Assembly: GCA_036742455.1 (NCBI GenBank) | Contig: DAINQU010000007.1 | Coordinates: 1-64,000, forward strand | DNA length: 64,000 nucleotides | Direction of reading: 5' to 3' | DNA from: CAIKZZ01 sp036742455 | GTDB taxonomy: Bacteria > Pseudomonadota > Gammaproteobacteria > Steroidobacterales > Steroidobacteraceae | In this document: piece after piece, positions 33,280 through 42,507 of the stretch | How positions within the stretch are numbered: the first letter of the stretch is position 1 | Layout of the letters: each line of letters starts with the position of its first letter | The notes under the pieces: model-generated | Databases searched by the model: none | Told to the model about the DNA's origin: nothing | Seen by the model: only the letters and a program-made list of their open reading frames with translations | Position numbers and translations under genes: made by a program

Positions 33280-33682
33280 ACGCCGTCGGCTCGAACCGCA
33301 GTACGACGCCGTTGATGCAGTAGCGCAGACCGGTCGGTGCCGGGCCGTCCGTGAATACATGCCCAAGATGCCCCTGGCAGGTGCCGCAGTGCACTTCCGT
33401 ACGGCGCATGCCGTAGCTTTCGTCGAAGCTCGTACCCACCGCTGCCGGGAGTGGCGAAAAGAAACTAGGCCAACCGGTACCGCTGTTGAACTTCGTGGTC
33501 GACTCAAATAACGCGGTACCGCAACCGACGCAGTGATACACGCCTTCCCGGTACTCTTTATCCAACGGGCTGGAGCGAGGTGGCTCCGTCCCATGCTCGC
33601 GCAGGACGCGTTGCTGCTCCGGTGTCAGCGTGCCGCAGAACGAGCCGATGGGCGCCTCGGGCGGTGTTTTGGAATCAGCCAT
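33278..33682 (-). CDS. msrB: Peptide-methionine (R)-S-oxide reductase
   Basis: A 134-aa MsrB-type protein. A GGAG precedes the ATG. Structural zinc is bound by CVGC (about residue 51) and CGTC (about 99). The catalytic Cys lies in LRYCINGVVLRF (about 121). The WPSFF and GHLGHVFTDGP segments are typical. It reduces methionine-R-sulfoxide in proteins. There is no signal peptide, so it is cytoplasmic. MsrA is not in the window. Confidence 0.94.
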   Translation of the reverse strand: MADSKTPPEAPIGSFCGTLTPEQQRVLREHGTEPPRSSPLDKEYREGVYHCVGCGTALFESTTKFNSGTGWPSFFSPLPAAVGTSFDESYGMRRTEVHCGTCQGHLGHVFTDGPAPTGLRYCINGVVLRFEPTA

Positions 33683-33784
33683 GAAGGATTCTCCATTGTG
33701 TCAGCAGAACGCTCACGATCGGGGCAGGCGCGTTCACAATCAAGCCCCACCCCTAAAATCGACCATTGGTATTAGGATCGATTC

Positions 33785-34618
33785 ATGCGAACCATCACCG
33801 TCGCACTCACGCTGAGTGCATTGTTAGCGTCCCCTCTTGCCGCTGCCGTGACGGTGCTACCCACCGATAGGCCCGTCCCGGGTGGCATTGCGCTGCTTGA
33901 TGTGGGCGTGGCCGGCGATCCGGCGCCTCACGTCATGCACGACGGCCACCCGGTTCTGGTGATCCGTGACGCAGCCAGGTGGCGCGCGATCGTGGGGTTA
34001 CCGCTCTCACTCACACCCGGACACGATCTTGTCAGCGTCGATCAAGGCGAATCCAGACGGACCATCGCTTTCGAGGTCAGCGGTCGCGACTATCCCACGC
34101 AGTCTCTGAAGGTCGCCCCCAAACATGTCGACCTGTCCAAAGGCGATTTGGCGCGATTTTCGGGTGAAAAAGCGCGACTCGACAAAATTCTCGACGGCTG
34201 GACGGAGGATGCGCCCGCGACCTTGCGGCTTGAATCCCCCGTCAATGGCATCCGTTCCAGTTCGTTCGGTTCCCGGCGCATTTTCAATGGCGCGCCGCGC
34301 AATCCGCACACCGGAATGGATATAGCCGCCGCCAGTGGTAGGCCGGTGCTCGCCGCGGGCGCGGGCCGAGTGGTCGACGTCTACAACTATTTTTTTAATG
34401 GCCAGACGGTGATCATCGATCACGGCATGGGATTCATGACGATGTACTGCCATCTGAGCCGTATCGACGTGCGAACCGGCGACCACGTCGACGCCGGAAC
34501 GCCTCTCGGGTTAGTCGGCGCGACGGGACGGGTGACGGGACCGCATCTGCACTTCGGCGTCATGCTCAATCGAGCGTGGGTCGATCCGGAACTCGTATTG
34601 CCGCCGCCCACCACGTAG
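33785..34618 (+). CDS. M23 family metallopeptidase
   Basis: A 277-aa secreted protein with a signal peptide of about 20 residues ending LAAA. Residues ~20-150 form an N-terminal domain. The M23 (LytM) domain has zinc ligands in NPHTGMDIA (HxxxD) and GPHLHFG (HxH), and the SSSFGSRR entry motif. These are the active residues, so a murein endopeptidase rather than a degenerate activator is expected. It is convergent with the nuclease gene (5-nt gap). Confidence 0.91.
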   Translation: MRTITVALTLSALLASPLAAAVTVLPTDRPVPGGIALLDVGVAGDPAPHVMHDGHPVLVIRDAARWRAIVGLPLSLTPGHDLVSVDQGESRRTIAFEVSGRDYPTQSLKVAPKHVDLSKGDLARFSGEKARLDKILDGWTEDAPATLRLESPVNGIRSSSFGSRRIFNGAPRNPHTGMDIAAASGRPVLAAGAGRVVDVYNYFFNGQTVIIDHGMGFMTMYCHLSRIDVRTGDHVDAGTPLGLVGATGRVTGPHLHFGVMLNRAWVDPELVLPPPTT

Positions 34619-34623
34619 ACCCA

Positions 34624-35496
34624 TTAAGGTCCTTCGAGAGCCGCCTGCAGCACGACTGCCAGGCGAATCCCGGCCTCGGCGAGGCGCTCTCGGACGATGA
34701 GCGTCGCCTCATCCCGATAGACCGCCGACAATTCGACGGGCCCCTGGTATCGCGGTCCGCAGGCAAAACCCGGCAATCGGCTGTAGGCAAAATCCCGCGC
34801 GACACGGTGGGATTCGGCCATCCAATCCGCTGGCGTGCCGCCCTCGATGCGAAGTCGATGCGGGCCGTACTCTGCCACGAGCTCTGCCGCGAACTGGGTT
34901 TCTGTTTCGCCGTGCGCGGCGCGCCGCACAAAGTCGACGTCCCACGCCGAATGCAGATTACGCCCATGATGGGTTCCGCTGCTGCGAGGGGGGCTCCAGC
35001 GGCCCGATGGCGAGGGCTCGCGACCGGCGAGCGCAATTTCGTTACCTCCCCGATCATCGTTATCCGCCAAATGCAGCGGCTGATGAATGTCCCCCACCAG
35101 ATGGACGACGATCCGCAGCGCTAACAGGCGGTCTGCATCGGACGCGTGTCGGTCCGCGAGGACGGCTCGATAACGTTGCAGCGCCTTGGAGGCGCAGTTC
35201 CCCTGCGGACAAGATGGCTCGCCACGCGCCCCACAGACGGGGATGTCTTCGTAGTGCCATGCCGTCGATCCGGGAAGTTGGTGTTGAAGACGAGGGCGCT
35301 CTTCGTCCATCCACGTCGCGATATCCGCCAGCGATTCACCGCCGGCCAATTCGCGTACGGCGGCTCGGGTGCGCGCGTCCAAGAGATCCTCAGCCACGGT
35401 ACCGACAATGCGGTGCCCTTCGGCACCCCACGCGCCGGCTACGCCGGGTAGTAGCGCGGCGAGCGCCCACACCCAGAATGCCCGGGGACGTCGCAT
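34624..35496 (-). CDS. S1/P1 family zinc nuclease
   Basis: A 290-aa secreted nuclease. The signal peptide ends at about residue 22, leaving the mature N-terminal Trp (WGAEGHRIVG), which coordinates zinc in this family. Other ligands are visible in IATWMDEERP, WHYEDIP, VVHLVGDIHQPLH and NLHSAWD. It cleaves single-stranded DNA or RNA and 3'-phosphates, in the periplasm or outside, possibly for phosphate or nucleotide scavenging. It is followed 5 nt upstream by gloA on the same strand. Confidence 0.9.
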   Translation of the reverse strand: MRRPRAFWVWALAALLPGVAGAWGAEGHRIVGTVAEDLLDARTRAAVRELAGGESLADIATWMDEERPRLQHQLPGSTAWHYEDIPVCGARGEPSCPQGNCASKALQRYRAVLADRHASDADRLLALRIVVHLVGDIHQPLHLADNDDRGGNEIALAGREPSPSGRWSPPRSSGTHHGRNLHSAWDVDFVRRAAHGETETQFAAELVAEYGPHRLRIEGGTPADWMAESHRVARDFAYSRLPGFACGPRYQGPVELSAVYRDEATLIVRERLAEAGIRLAVVLQAALEGP

Positions 35497-35501
35497 CGCG
35501 A

Positions 35502-35921
35502 TTACCAGCTGCCGGTATTGGGCATCGACAGCCAGGGCTCCTGCGGCGGCAGCGGCTCACCCGCCTGCAGTAATTCGATCGATACGTTATCCGGTGAACG
35601 GACGAACGCCATATAGCCATCCCGGGGCGGGCGATTAATGGTGACCCCCCCCGCTGCGAGCCGCTCGCACACGGCGTAAATATCGTCGACGCGATACGCC
35701 ACGTGGCCAAACGCGCGGCCCATGGTGTACGTCTCAGGGTCCCAGTTGTAGGTCAGCTCCAATTGCGCCGATTCATCACCCGGGGCGCACAGATAGACCA
35801 AACTGAATCGGCCTCGCTCGTAATCATTGCGTTTGAGCAGCGTTAGACCCAGCTTGTTGCAGTAAAAATCAATCGAGGCGTCGAGATCGGTCACGCGGAC
35901 CATGGTGTGAAGGTACTTCAC
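35502..35921 (-). CDS. gloA: Lactoylglutathione lyase (glyoxalase I)
   Basis: A 139-aa VOC-fold protein with metal ligands His5 (LHTMVRV), Glu in QLELTYNW (about 55), His in FGHVAYRV (about 73) and Glu in SIELLQ (about 121). Its short form and the N-terminus match bacterial Ni-type GloA. It isomerises methylglyoxal-glutathione. The glutathione it needs is supplied by GshA, also in this window. It is the upstream partner of the S1/P1 nuclease gene, probably by chance. Confidence 0.9.
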   Translation of the reverse strand: MKYLHTMVRVTDLDASIDFYCNKLGLTLLKRNDYERGRFSLVYLCAPGDESAQLELTYNWDPETYTMGRAFGHVAYRVDDIYAVCERLAAGGVTINRPPRDGYMAFVRSPDNVSIELLQAGEPLPPQEPWLSMPNTGSW

Positions 35922-35998
35922 AGTTCTTCCTAGTGTCAGATGAGAGGGTTGGGATGTTTCGTATACTAGTCGAAGCTCGCGCGATCTCGCGCCTAGGA

Positions 35999-36775
35999 AT
36001 GGATATCACCGTGAACCGGACCCGCTGGATTGCCGCTCTTGCTCTTGGCCTCTGGGCTACTCTTTCCATTGGCGCTCCGCCGGCCCGGAAATCCGCGGCC
36101 ACGGACGCCCCGGCCTCACCGGCCATCACGGCCGCTCAAGCAGACCAAATTTTGGCCGAACTGCACGCCATCAAGGCCATGTTAGAAGAGGATCGGAAGG
36201 CGGCGGCAGAACCCACTGCCGGTACGGTGCGCATTGCAGATGTCGCGCTGCATGTGTTGGGTTCGCCAACGGCCCCGGTTACCCTGGTCGAATTCACGGA
36301 CTACCAGTGCCCGTATTGCCACCGCTTCCATGAGCAAAGTTGGCCGGAGCTGAAGAAAGCGTATATCGACACCGGCAAAGTGCGTTTTGTCGTGCGTGAT
36401 TTGCCGCTCGACTTCCATGAGCAAGCACTGCCGGCCGCGCTGGCTGCCCGCTGCGCGGGTGAGCAAAATCGCTATTGGCCGATGTACGAGGCGCTGCTGG
36501 CGCAGAAAGATGCTCTGACGCGCGAGTCATCCCGCCGGCTCGCGATTGCCGCCGGCGTCGACATCCCAACCTTTGACTCCTGCATGCAGAATCCTGGCAT
36601 CCGTCACGCCATCGAGAATGATGTCGCCGAAGCGATTCGAATTGGCGTAAACGGCACACCCGGGTTCCTGATTGCGCAGCGACGCGACGGCCAACTCGAG
36701 GGCAGTTTGTTGCTCGGCGCACAGCCGGTGGCCGCATTTAGCAGCAAAATCGACGCTTTACTCGCAGCACACTGA
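35999..36775 (+). CDS. DsbA-family periplasmic thiol oxidoreductase
   Basis: About 258 aa. The start is uncertain: ATG 35999 or GTG 36011, which has GGA 7 nt upstream. Both give a signal peptide (RTRWIAALALGLWATLSIG). A short coiled coil (QADQILAELHAIKAMLEED) precedes a thioredoxin-like domain with active site CPYC in TDYQCPYCHRF and cis-Pro in GTPGFLI. It belongs to the DsbA/Thioredoxin_4 group (similar to ScsC/BdbD), which forms or isomerises disulfides outside the cytoplasm. Its stop abuts the chrA stop with no space. Confidence 0.85.
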   Translation: MDITVNRTRWIAALALGLWATLSIGAPPARKSAATDAPASPAITAAQADQILAELHAIKAMLEEDRKAAAEPTAGTVRIADVALHVLGSPTAPVTLVEFTDYQCPYCHRFHEQSWPELKKAYIDTGKVRFVVRDLPLDFHEQALPAALAARCAGEQNRYWPMYEALLAQKDALTRESSRRLAIAAGVDIPTFDSCMQNPGIRHAIENDVAEAIRIGVNGTPGFLIAQRRDGQLEGSLLLGAQPVAAFSSKIDALLAAH

Positions 36776-38008
36776 TCAGCCGAGTAACCAGCCCGCGACG
36801 ACGCCAACGGCGATCGTCGCGGGCAATCCCAACCATTGGCGGCTCAGGAGCCATCCCGCAGCCACAGCAATGACGGTGGGCCGCCACTCCAGGTTGCCGT
36901 GCGGCAGCAACACCGCGCGCCCCACCCCGACCGCAAACGTCGCGATCACGCCCACCACTGCGGCGCTGACGCCCTGCAGTGCACGCGCGATCGCCGGCTG
37001 GGCCACCAGCGACTCCACGTCCGGAGCGAGCCCCAGAACGAGGACGAATGACGGCAGGAACGTGGCCCACGATGCTAAGAGCGCGCACAGCACGGCGCTG
37101 CTCAAGGCATCGCCCGGCGCCGCGGCCAACCAACCGGCGGCGAAGCCGTAGAACTGCAGCACCAATAGCAACGGACCGGGTGTCGTCTCGGACAAGCCAA
37201 TACCCGCCGTTACGTCGGCCAAGCCAATCCAGTGATGCTTCTCCACAAACAATTGGCCGACCCAAGAGACGATTGCGTAAGCGCCACCGAACCCACCCAC
37301 GGCCACTCGGCTCAGCGTGAGGTAAACCTGTTCGGCTACGGAAGCGGGCGCAACGAAGTGGACGAGCGCCCAAGGCAGCAACCACAACACGACACCCACG
37401 CCGACCACACGGTACACATGGCCGTGATCCCGGACCGGTCGGGCTACGGCCGGTCCGCGTTCGTGTACGGGCCCAATGAGTGCCACGAGCGCCGCTAAGG
37501 CCAAGGCGATGGCGCTGGATAGGTGCAGCGCAGCGACCCAAAGCCCGGCGGCGAGCGCGATACACTGATCTCGGCGCGTGCGCAGCATCCGGCGCGACAA
37601 CGAAACGAGCGCCACTGCGACCATGGCAGCGACGACCGCTTTGAGGCCTGTCAGCCCCGCCGCGACCGGCGCTAAGGCACCCCAGCGCATGTAGAGCCAG
37701 GACAATCCGATGAGCAGCGCTGCGCCGGGGCCGAGGAAAGCCATCCCGGCGACGATGCCGCCGCGGACTCCGTAGAGGCGCCACCCGACGTAGATGACAG
37801 TCTGCAAGGCCTCCGGGCCTGGCAAGAGCATCGCGAGATTCAGGGCGCGCGCGAAATCGTCAGCATCCAGCCAGCGGCGCTCATCGACCACTTCGCGCGA
37901 GACGAGCGCGATCTGGCCCGCCGGACCACCGAATGACAGACACCCCAATCTCAGCGCGTAGCGCGTCGCGGCCCAGGGCGATGGTCTGTTGCGCTCGCCC
38001 ACGACCAT
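36776..38008 (-). CDS. chrA: Chromate ion transporter (CHR family)
   Basis: A 410-aa protein starting 7 nt after the ilvB stop (MVVGERNRPSPWAATRYAL). It has two homologous halves of hydrophobic helices, with CHR motifs LGCLSFGGPAGQIAL near the N-terminus and FGGAYAIVSWV in the second half, plus LPGPEALQTVIYVGW and ETTPGPLLLVLQF. CHR proteins export chromate or related oxyanions by proton antiport. Location behind ilvB suggests a read-through transcript. Resistance is not proven by sequence. Confidence 0.88.
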   Translation of the reverse strand: MVVGERNRPSPWAATRYALRLGCLSFGGPAGQIALVSREVVDERRWLDADDFARALNLAMLLPGPEALQTVIYVGWRLYGVRGGIVAGMAFLGPGAALLIGLSWLYMRWGALAPVAAGLTGLKAVVAAMVAVALVSLSRRMLRTRRDQCIALAAGLWVAALHLSSAIALALAALVALIGPVHERGPAVARPVRDHGHVYRVVGVGVVLWLLPWALVHFVAPASVAEQVYLTLSRVAVGGFGGAYAIVSWVGQLFVEKHHWIGLADVTAGIGLSETTPGPLLLVLQFYGFAAGWLAAAPGDALSSAVLCALLASWATFLPSFVLVLGLAPDVESLVAQPAIARALQGVSAAVVGVIATFAVGVGRAVLLPHGNLEWRPTVIAVAAGWLLSRQWLGLPATIAVGVVAGWLLG

Positions 38009-38015
38009 CGCGGGG

Positions 38016-39848
38016 TCAGAACATCTCGGACGCACCCGGCGGTGGCGGTGCCTCGCCCGGGCTGCGTGAGACGATGTGATCACCGGTGATCATGGCTTCA
38101 TAGGGCTGCCCCGGGCCGACCATCGGGTATACGCCCGCGTCGGGGTCAATAATGACCTCAAGGAATGCAGGCCCTGGGAAGGCAATGAATTCCTCAATGA
38201 TCGCCGGCACATCCGCTTTGCGATCCAAACGTTTGGCCCATGGGTAGCCGTCGGCTTGAGCCGCTTTAATAAAGTCCTTTTTATGCAGGGACTTATCGCT
38301 CGCCGACATGCGGCCTTTAAAGAACAACTTCTGCCACTGGCGAACCATACCGTCGCCAAAGTTATTGAGTACAACCACCTTGACCGGCAAGTTATAGGTC
38401 GTGACGGTTTCCAGTTCCCCCAAATTCATGCGGATGCTGGCGTCACCGTCGATATCAATCACCAAGCGATCAGGGTGCCCAAACTGGGCACCGATCGCTG
38501 CCGGCAATCCAAAACCCATCGTTCCCATGCTGCCAGACGTCAGCCAGAGTCGGGGCAATCGGAAATCAAAGTATTGCGCGGCCCACATCTGGTGCTGGCC
38601 CACACCCGTGGCAATGATCGCTTCGCCCTTGGTGAGGCGATTGATCTCTTCGATCACGTAATACGGTTGGATTTGATCACTGTTCCGGTCGTAATTCATC
38701 GCATGCACGCGCCGCAGTTCGGCACAGTGCGCGAGCCAGGGCGACCAGTCGCGTGCGAAACCCATCGCTCGGCCGTGCGCCGTCAGGGCAGACAAGGCCT
38801 CGGGGAGCAACCCGACGTGCGACCAATTCACGCGCTTCACCTTGTTGATTTCCGACGAATCAATGTCCAGATGGGCGATATAGCGCGCATTTTTCACAAA
38901 ACGCTTCGGGTCACCCGCGACACGATCATCAAATCGAGCCCCGACGGCGATGAGGAAATCACAGTCATCGACGGCATAGTTTGCGAATGCGGCCCCGTGC
39001 ATGCCCAGCATGCTCATGGATCGCGCATCGGTGGTATCGACGGCGCCGATTCCCATCAGGGTCGTCACCACCGGAATTTGGAACGCGTCGGCAAATTCAC
39101 GCAAGTGCGCAGAGGCCTCACCCGCAACAACGCCGCCACCGACGTACAGCATGGGTCGCTGGCACTCGCCCAGCATCGCAAAAAACTCTGCACAGGCAGT
39201 CGCATCGAGGCGCTGTGATTCCACTTGTGCGAGGCGTGAACGATAGCCCGGAAGCGGCAATACGCCTTCTCCACGGAACGTCCCGGACCAATTCTGGACA
39301 TCTTTCGGCACATCGAGAACGACCGGACCCGGACGCCCGGTACGCGCAATCTCAAAGGCTGTGCGGACCGTCGCCTCCAGTCGCGTGGGGTCTGTGATCA
39401 GGAATACGTGCTTCGCAACGGATCCCATAAGCGTCGACACCGGCGCTTCTTGAAATGCATCGGTGCCGATCGCCCCGGTAGGCACTTGGCCGCAAATCAC
39501 CACCATAGGTACCGAATCGGCCAACGAATCGCGCACAGGGGTGACTGTGTTGGTAGCGCCAGGCCCGGATGTCACGACACAGACGCCTACGCGTCCCGTC
39601 GCGCGCGCATAGCCGGCCGCCATGAATCCAGCGCCCTGTTCGTTCGCGGGCACAATCAGCGGCATAGGACGCCGCGTGCCGTCTAAGTTGTGGACAAAGA
39701 CCGCATCGTACGTCGGCAAGATGGCGCCGCCAGAGTACCCAAACATCACCTCAACGCCTTCGTCCGCGAGGATTTGGACGATCATTTCCGCACCGGTCAT
39801 GGTGCGGCCGGCCAGAGGATGAGGGGTCTTTACGCTATTCGGAGCCAT
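38016..39848 (-). CDS. ilvB: Acetolactate synthase, large (catalytic) subunit
   Basis: A 610-aa ThDP enzyme. The N-terminal PYR domain has TGAEMIVQILADEGVEVMFG and the conserved Glu in NEQGAGFMAAGYARATG. The central domain binds FAD. The C-terminal PP domain has the ThDP motif DIDGDASIRMNLGELETV. It joins two pyruvates, or pyruvate with 2-oxobutanoate, in branched-chain amino acid synthesis. The small subunit gene is not downstream but divergent, 122 nt away. chrA follows. Confidence 0.94.
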   Translation of the reverse strand: MAPNSVKTPHPLAGRTMTGAEMIVQILADEGVEVMFGYSGGAILPTYDAVFVHNLDGTRRPMPLIVPANEQGAGFMAAGYARATGRVGVCVVTSGPGATNTVTPVRDSLADSVPMVVICGQVPTGAIGTDAFQEAPVSTLMGSVAKHVFLITDPTRLEATVRTAFEIARTGRPGPVVLDVPKDVQNWSGTFRGEGVLPLPGYRSRLAQVESQRLDATACAEFFAMLGECQRPMLYVGGGVVAGEASAHLREFADAFQIPVVTTLMGIGAVDTTDARSMSMLGMHGAAFANYAVDDCDFLIAVGARFDDRVAGDPKRFVKNARYIAHLDIDSSEINKVKRVNWSHVGLLPEALSALTAHGRAMGFARDWSPWLAHCAELRRVHAMNYDRNSDQIQPYYVIEEINRLTKGEAIIATGVGQHQMWAAQYFDFRLPRLWLTSGSMGTMGFGLPAAIGAQFGHPDRLVIDIDGDASIRMNLGELETVTTYNLPVKVVVLNNFGDGMVRQWQKLFFKGRMSASDKSLHKKDFIKAAQADGYPWAKRLDRKADVPAIIEEFIAFPGPAFLEVIIDPDAGVYPMVGPGQPYEAMITGDHIVSRSPGEAPPPPGASEMF

Positions 39849-39970
39849 GGTCAGGTCGTCTTTGTCGGGGTGTGTCTGTTTGAGACTACCAATTCAGTGC
39901 GCATCTCGTCTATGCAGTGCAAAAAGATCCGCGCTATGCTCGGCGATCCTAGTCCACGCAGATCCGTCCC

Positions 39971-40462
39971 ATGCGCCATATCATCGCCATTCTTCTGCAG
40001 AACGAAGCCGGGTCGCTGGCTCGGGTCGCAGGGCTGTTTTCGACTCGCGCGTACAATATTGAATCACTCTCCGTCGCGCCCACTGAAAATCCAGCCGTTT
40101 CACGCTTGACCTTGGTGACGACGGGCGATGACTCGGTTTTGGCGCAGATTGCGAGCCAACTGCGCAAGCTCGTCGACGTTGTGAGCGTGGAAGACCTCAC
40201 GGGCGGCGGCCACATCGAGCGTGAGTTGCTCTTGGTGAAACTGCGCGTTGCCCCTGCCAATCTGGAAGGGCTATCGCGAGTGATTACGGAGGCGGGTGCA
40301 CGGATCTTGTCCGGTGCGCTATCGAACTTTGTGGTGGAAGTCACCAGCAGCGAAGCGCTGGCATCGCGCTTTTTGGCGCAAGCCTCTCAGTTTGGTGACG
40401 TCCTTGAGGTTGTGCGCAGCGGTGCCCTCGGTATCCGTCAAGGCGCTGCGACCGGCCACTGA
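39971..40462 (+). CDS. ilvH: Acetolactate synthase, small (regulatory) subunit
   Basis: A 163-aa ACT-domain protein. MRHIIAILLQNEAGSLARVAGLFSTRAYNIESL is typical IlvH. The C-terminal ALS_ss_C domain ends LEVVRSGALGIRQG. It confers valine feedback and raises large-subunit activity. It reads away from ilvB, which is unusual. The GST gene starts 2 nt after its stop. Upstream, a TGCAGTGCA (39913-39921) sits near the -35 position of a possible TATGCT -10. Confidence 0.94.
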   Translation: MRHIIAILLQNEAGSLARVAGLFSTRAYNIESLSVAPTENPAVSRLTLVTTGDDSVLAQIASQLRKLVDVVSVEDLTGGGHIERELLLVKLRVAPANLEGLSRVITEAGARILSGALSNFVVEVTSSEALASRFLAQASQFGDVLEVVRSGALGIRQGAATGH

Positions 40463-40464
40463 TC

Positions 40465-41073
40465 GTGTACCGACTGTACGACTACCTGCCATCGGGCAAC
40501 GGCTACAAAGTACGGTTGACGCTGCGTTATCTGGCGCTGCCGTACGAAGTCATCGAGGTCGATATCACGCGCGGTGAAAGCCGTACGCCGACGTTTTTGG
40601 CCCGAAATCCGAACGGGCGTATTCCGCTCCTCGAGGTGCCGGGACGCGGCGATCTGGCCGAAAGTCACGCGATCATCGCGTACTTAGCAAACGGTACGCC
40701 CTTGATTCCGGATGACCCGTGGGATGCCGCGCTGATGTGGCAATGGATGTGCTTCGAGCAATACAACTTAGAGCCCGCACTCGGTACCGCCCGATTCTGG
40801 CTCAAATCCCTTGGACGGAGCCCCGTCGAACTCGGTGATCGTTTGGTGGAGAAGCATACGGCGGCGCGAAGCGCCCTGGCCGTTTTGGAGCAGGGGCTCA
40901 GTGATCGCCGCTTTCTCGTGGGTGAGCGTTACTCGCTTGCGGATATCGCGCTCTACGCCTACACCCACGTAGCACCCGAAGCCGGTGTCGATTTAGAGCC
41001 GTACCCGGCAATCCGGCAGTGGATCCGAAACGTCGAATCGGAGCCCCATTGGGGACCCATCACGGCCCACTGA
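40465..41073 (+). CDS. Glutathione S-transferase family protein
   Basis: A 202-aa protein starting with GTG, 2 nt after ilvH. The N-terminal thioredoxin-like domain (MYRLYDYLPSGNGYKVRLTL) has the glutathione-binding NPNGRIPLLEV and AESHAIIAYLA segments. The C-terminal helical domain carries YSLADIALYAYTHVA. The catalytic residue is probably Ser or Tyr near residue 10. It may act on electrophiles or serve as a peroxidase; the substrate is unknown. Convergent with qorA (10-nt gap). Confidence 0.88.
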   Translation: MYRLYDYLPSGNGYKVRLTLRYLALPYEVIEVDITRGESRTPTFLARNPNGRIPLLEVPGRGDLAESHAIIAYLANGTPLIPDDPWDAALMWQWMCFEQYNLEPALGTARFWLKSLGRSPVELGDRLVEKHTAARSALAVLEQGLSDRRFLVGERYSLADIALYAYTHVAPEAGVDLEPYPAIRQWIRNVESEPHWGPITAH

Positions 41074-41083
41074 CGCGGGCCGA

Positions 41084-42058
41084 CTAGGGGATGAGGACGG
41101 TCGATCCGACCGTCCGGCGACTTTCAAGGTCCCGGTGCGCTTGAGCGGCCTCTTTGAGCGGATAACGCTGCCCAACGACCAGCTCGACGTGGCCGCGGGC
41201 AACCACATCAAACAGCTCACGCGCTGACTTTTGTAACTCTGCGCGAGTGGCGATGTAATGGAACAGGGTGGGTCGGGTCAGGAATAGTGAGCCGCGTCGA
41301 CTCAACTCGAGCGCGGCAAACGGCGGCACGGGACCGGACGCATTGCCGTAGGTGACCATTACGCCCAGGCGTCGCAAGCAATCCAGCGATGCTTGGAACG
41401 TGTCTTTGCCGACAGAATCATAGACAACCGGCACGCCTTCGCCGCCGGTCAACGCTCGGACCCGGGCGACGAGATCCTCGTCAGGGGTCAGCACCACTTC
41501 GTCGGCGCCGTACCGCCTCACCAACTCTGCCTTGGCCGCTGAACCGACCACTGCAATCACGCGCGCGCCGAGTCGCTTGGCCCATTGCACCAAGATCAGT
41601 CCGACTCCGCCGGCCGCGGCATGGACCAAAATAGTGTCACCACGCTTGACGCGATAGGTGCGGCGCAGCAGGTATTGGGCTGTGAGTCCTTTGAGCATCA
41701 TGGCTGCGCCCTGCTCATCGCTGATGCCCTCGGGCAGCCGGACTACACGGTCTGCCGGCATGTTGCGTGCTTCGGCGTAAGAACCGGGAACGGTCGAGGT
41801 ATACGCCACGCGGTCACCGACCTTGAGGGACCGCACACCTGGACCGACGGCCTCGACGAGGCCTGCCGCCTCTCGACCCAAGCGGCCCGGTAACGGCATC
41901 GGATACAGACCCGTTCGGTCGTACACGTCAATAAAATTAACGCCAACTGCGGTATGTCGAATCCGCACTTCACCCGCTGAGGGCGGCGCCACATCAATAG
42001 GCGCCCACTCAAGCACGTCGGGTCCACCCGTTGAGCGAATCAAAATACCGTGCGTCAT
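41084..42058 (-). CDS. qorA: NADPH:quinone reductase (zinc-free MDR)
   Basis: A 324-aa medium-chain reductase. ATG 42058 gives MTHGILIRSTGGPDVL; a codon 15 residues upstream lacks family character. Cofactor motif HAAAGGVGLILVQWAKRLGARVI, then VVYDSVGKDTFQASLDCLRRLGVMVTYG. The quinone-reductase signature VNFIDVYDRTGLYPMPLP is present, and the catalytic-zinc ligands of alcohol dehydrogenases are absent. It reduces quinones by one electron using NADPH. It lies 38 nt downstream of the ferredoxin gene, likely one transcript with glnK. Confidence 0.9.
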   Translation of the reverse strand: MTHGILIRSTGGPDVLEWAPIDVAPPSAGEVRIRHTAVGVNFIDVYDRTGLYPMPLPGRLGREAAGLVEAVGPGVRSLKVGDRVAYTSTVPGSYAEARNMPADRVVRLPEGISDEQGAAMMLKGLTAQYLLRRTYRVKRGDTILVHAAAGGVGLILVQWAKRLGARVIAVVGSAAKAELVRRYGADEVVLTPDEDLVARVRALTGGEGVPVVYDSVGKDTFQASLDCLRRLGVMVTYGNASGPVPPFAALELSRRGSLFLTRPTLFHYIATRAELQKSARELFDVVARGHVELVVGQRYPLKEAAQAHRDLESRRTVGSTVLIP

Positions 42059-42096
42059 CGGTTCAGTACTCGTGAAAAGGGAGCGACGGTGACCGC

Positions 42097-42471
42097 TTAG
42101 CACTCCCGCGATTGGAGCGTTCCTTCCGCGATCAACAGATCCGAGACCGGCACACCGCCGATCAGATGCTGATCGATGATCCGGTCAAGGTTAGCCCCGT
42201 GCGCTTCCCGATACCAGTAGCCACCGGGGTAAACCAGCGCAATCGGACCGTCTCTACAGACACGCAGACAACCGGCCCTTGTCCGTAACACACCGCCTTG
42301 GACATCCACGAGTCGAGCGTCGCGGAGACGCCGCTTTAGGTGGTCCCACGCGGCTTCGCATTGTTCAATCGGCGCACACTTTCCAGACCCGACGCAAATG
42401 AAGACATGACGGCATGCATCGGTGAGATGCATGCCGTCCACGACGGTCTGTAATTCGGCAGAATTCGGCAC
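42097..42471 (-). CDS. Thioredoxin-like 2Fe-2S ferredoxin
   Basis: A 124-aa protein with cysteines in HVFICVGSGKCAP (two) and RAGCLRVCRDGPIALVYP (two), the four-ligand pattern of thioredoxin-like 2Fe-2S ferredoxins. The C-terminal segment GYWYREAHGANLDRIIDQH is typical of this stand-alone family. Its partner is unknown. A putidaredoxin-reductase-like gene starts 609 nt away in the opposite direction. It sits between glnK and qorA. Confidence 0.85.
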   Translation of the reverse strand: MPNSAELQTVVDGMHLTDACRHVFICVGSGKCAPIEQCEAAWDHLKRRLRDARLVDVQGGVLRTRAGCLRVCRDGPIALVYPGGYWYREAHGANLDRIIDQHLIGGVPVSDLLIAEGTLQSREC

Positions 42472-42507
42472 GCTCGCGGTCTACGTTTATCGACCGACTC
42501 GCACGAT

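Noticed and set aside
36738..37784. A 348-codon frame out of register with chrA on the same strand
   Set aside because: The chrA frame has duplicated CHR domains and membrane helices; this frame is Arg-rich and has no domain.
38076..39218. A 380-codon open frame antisense to ilvB
   Set aside because: The ilvB reading has all ThDP and PYR motifs. The antisense product has no recognisable domain or ribosome site.
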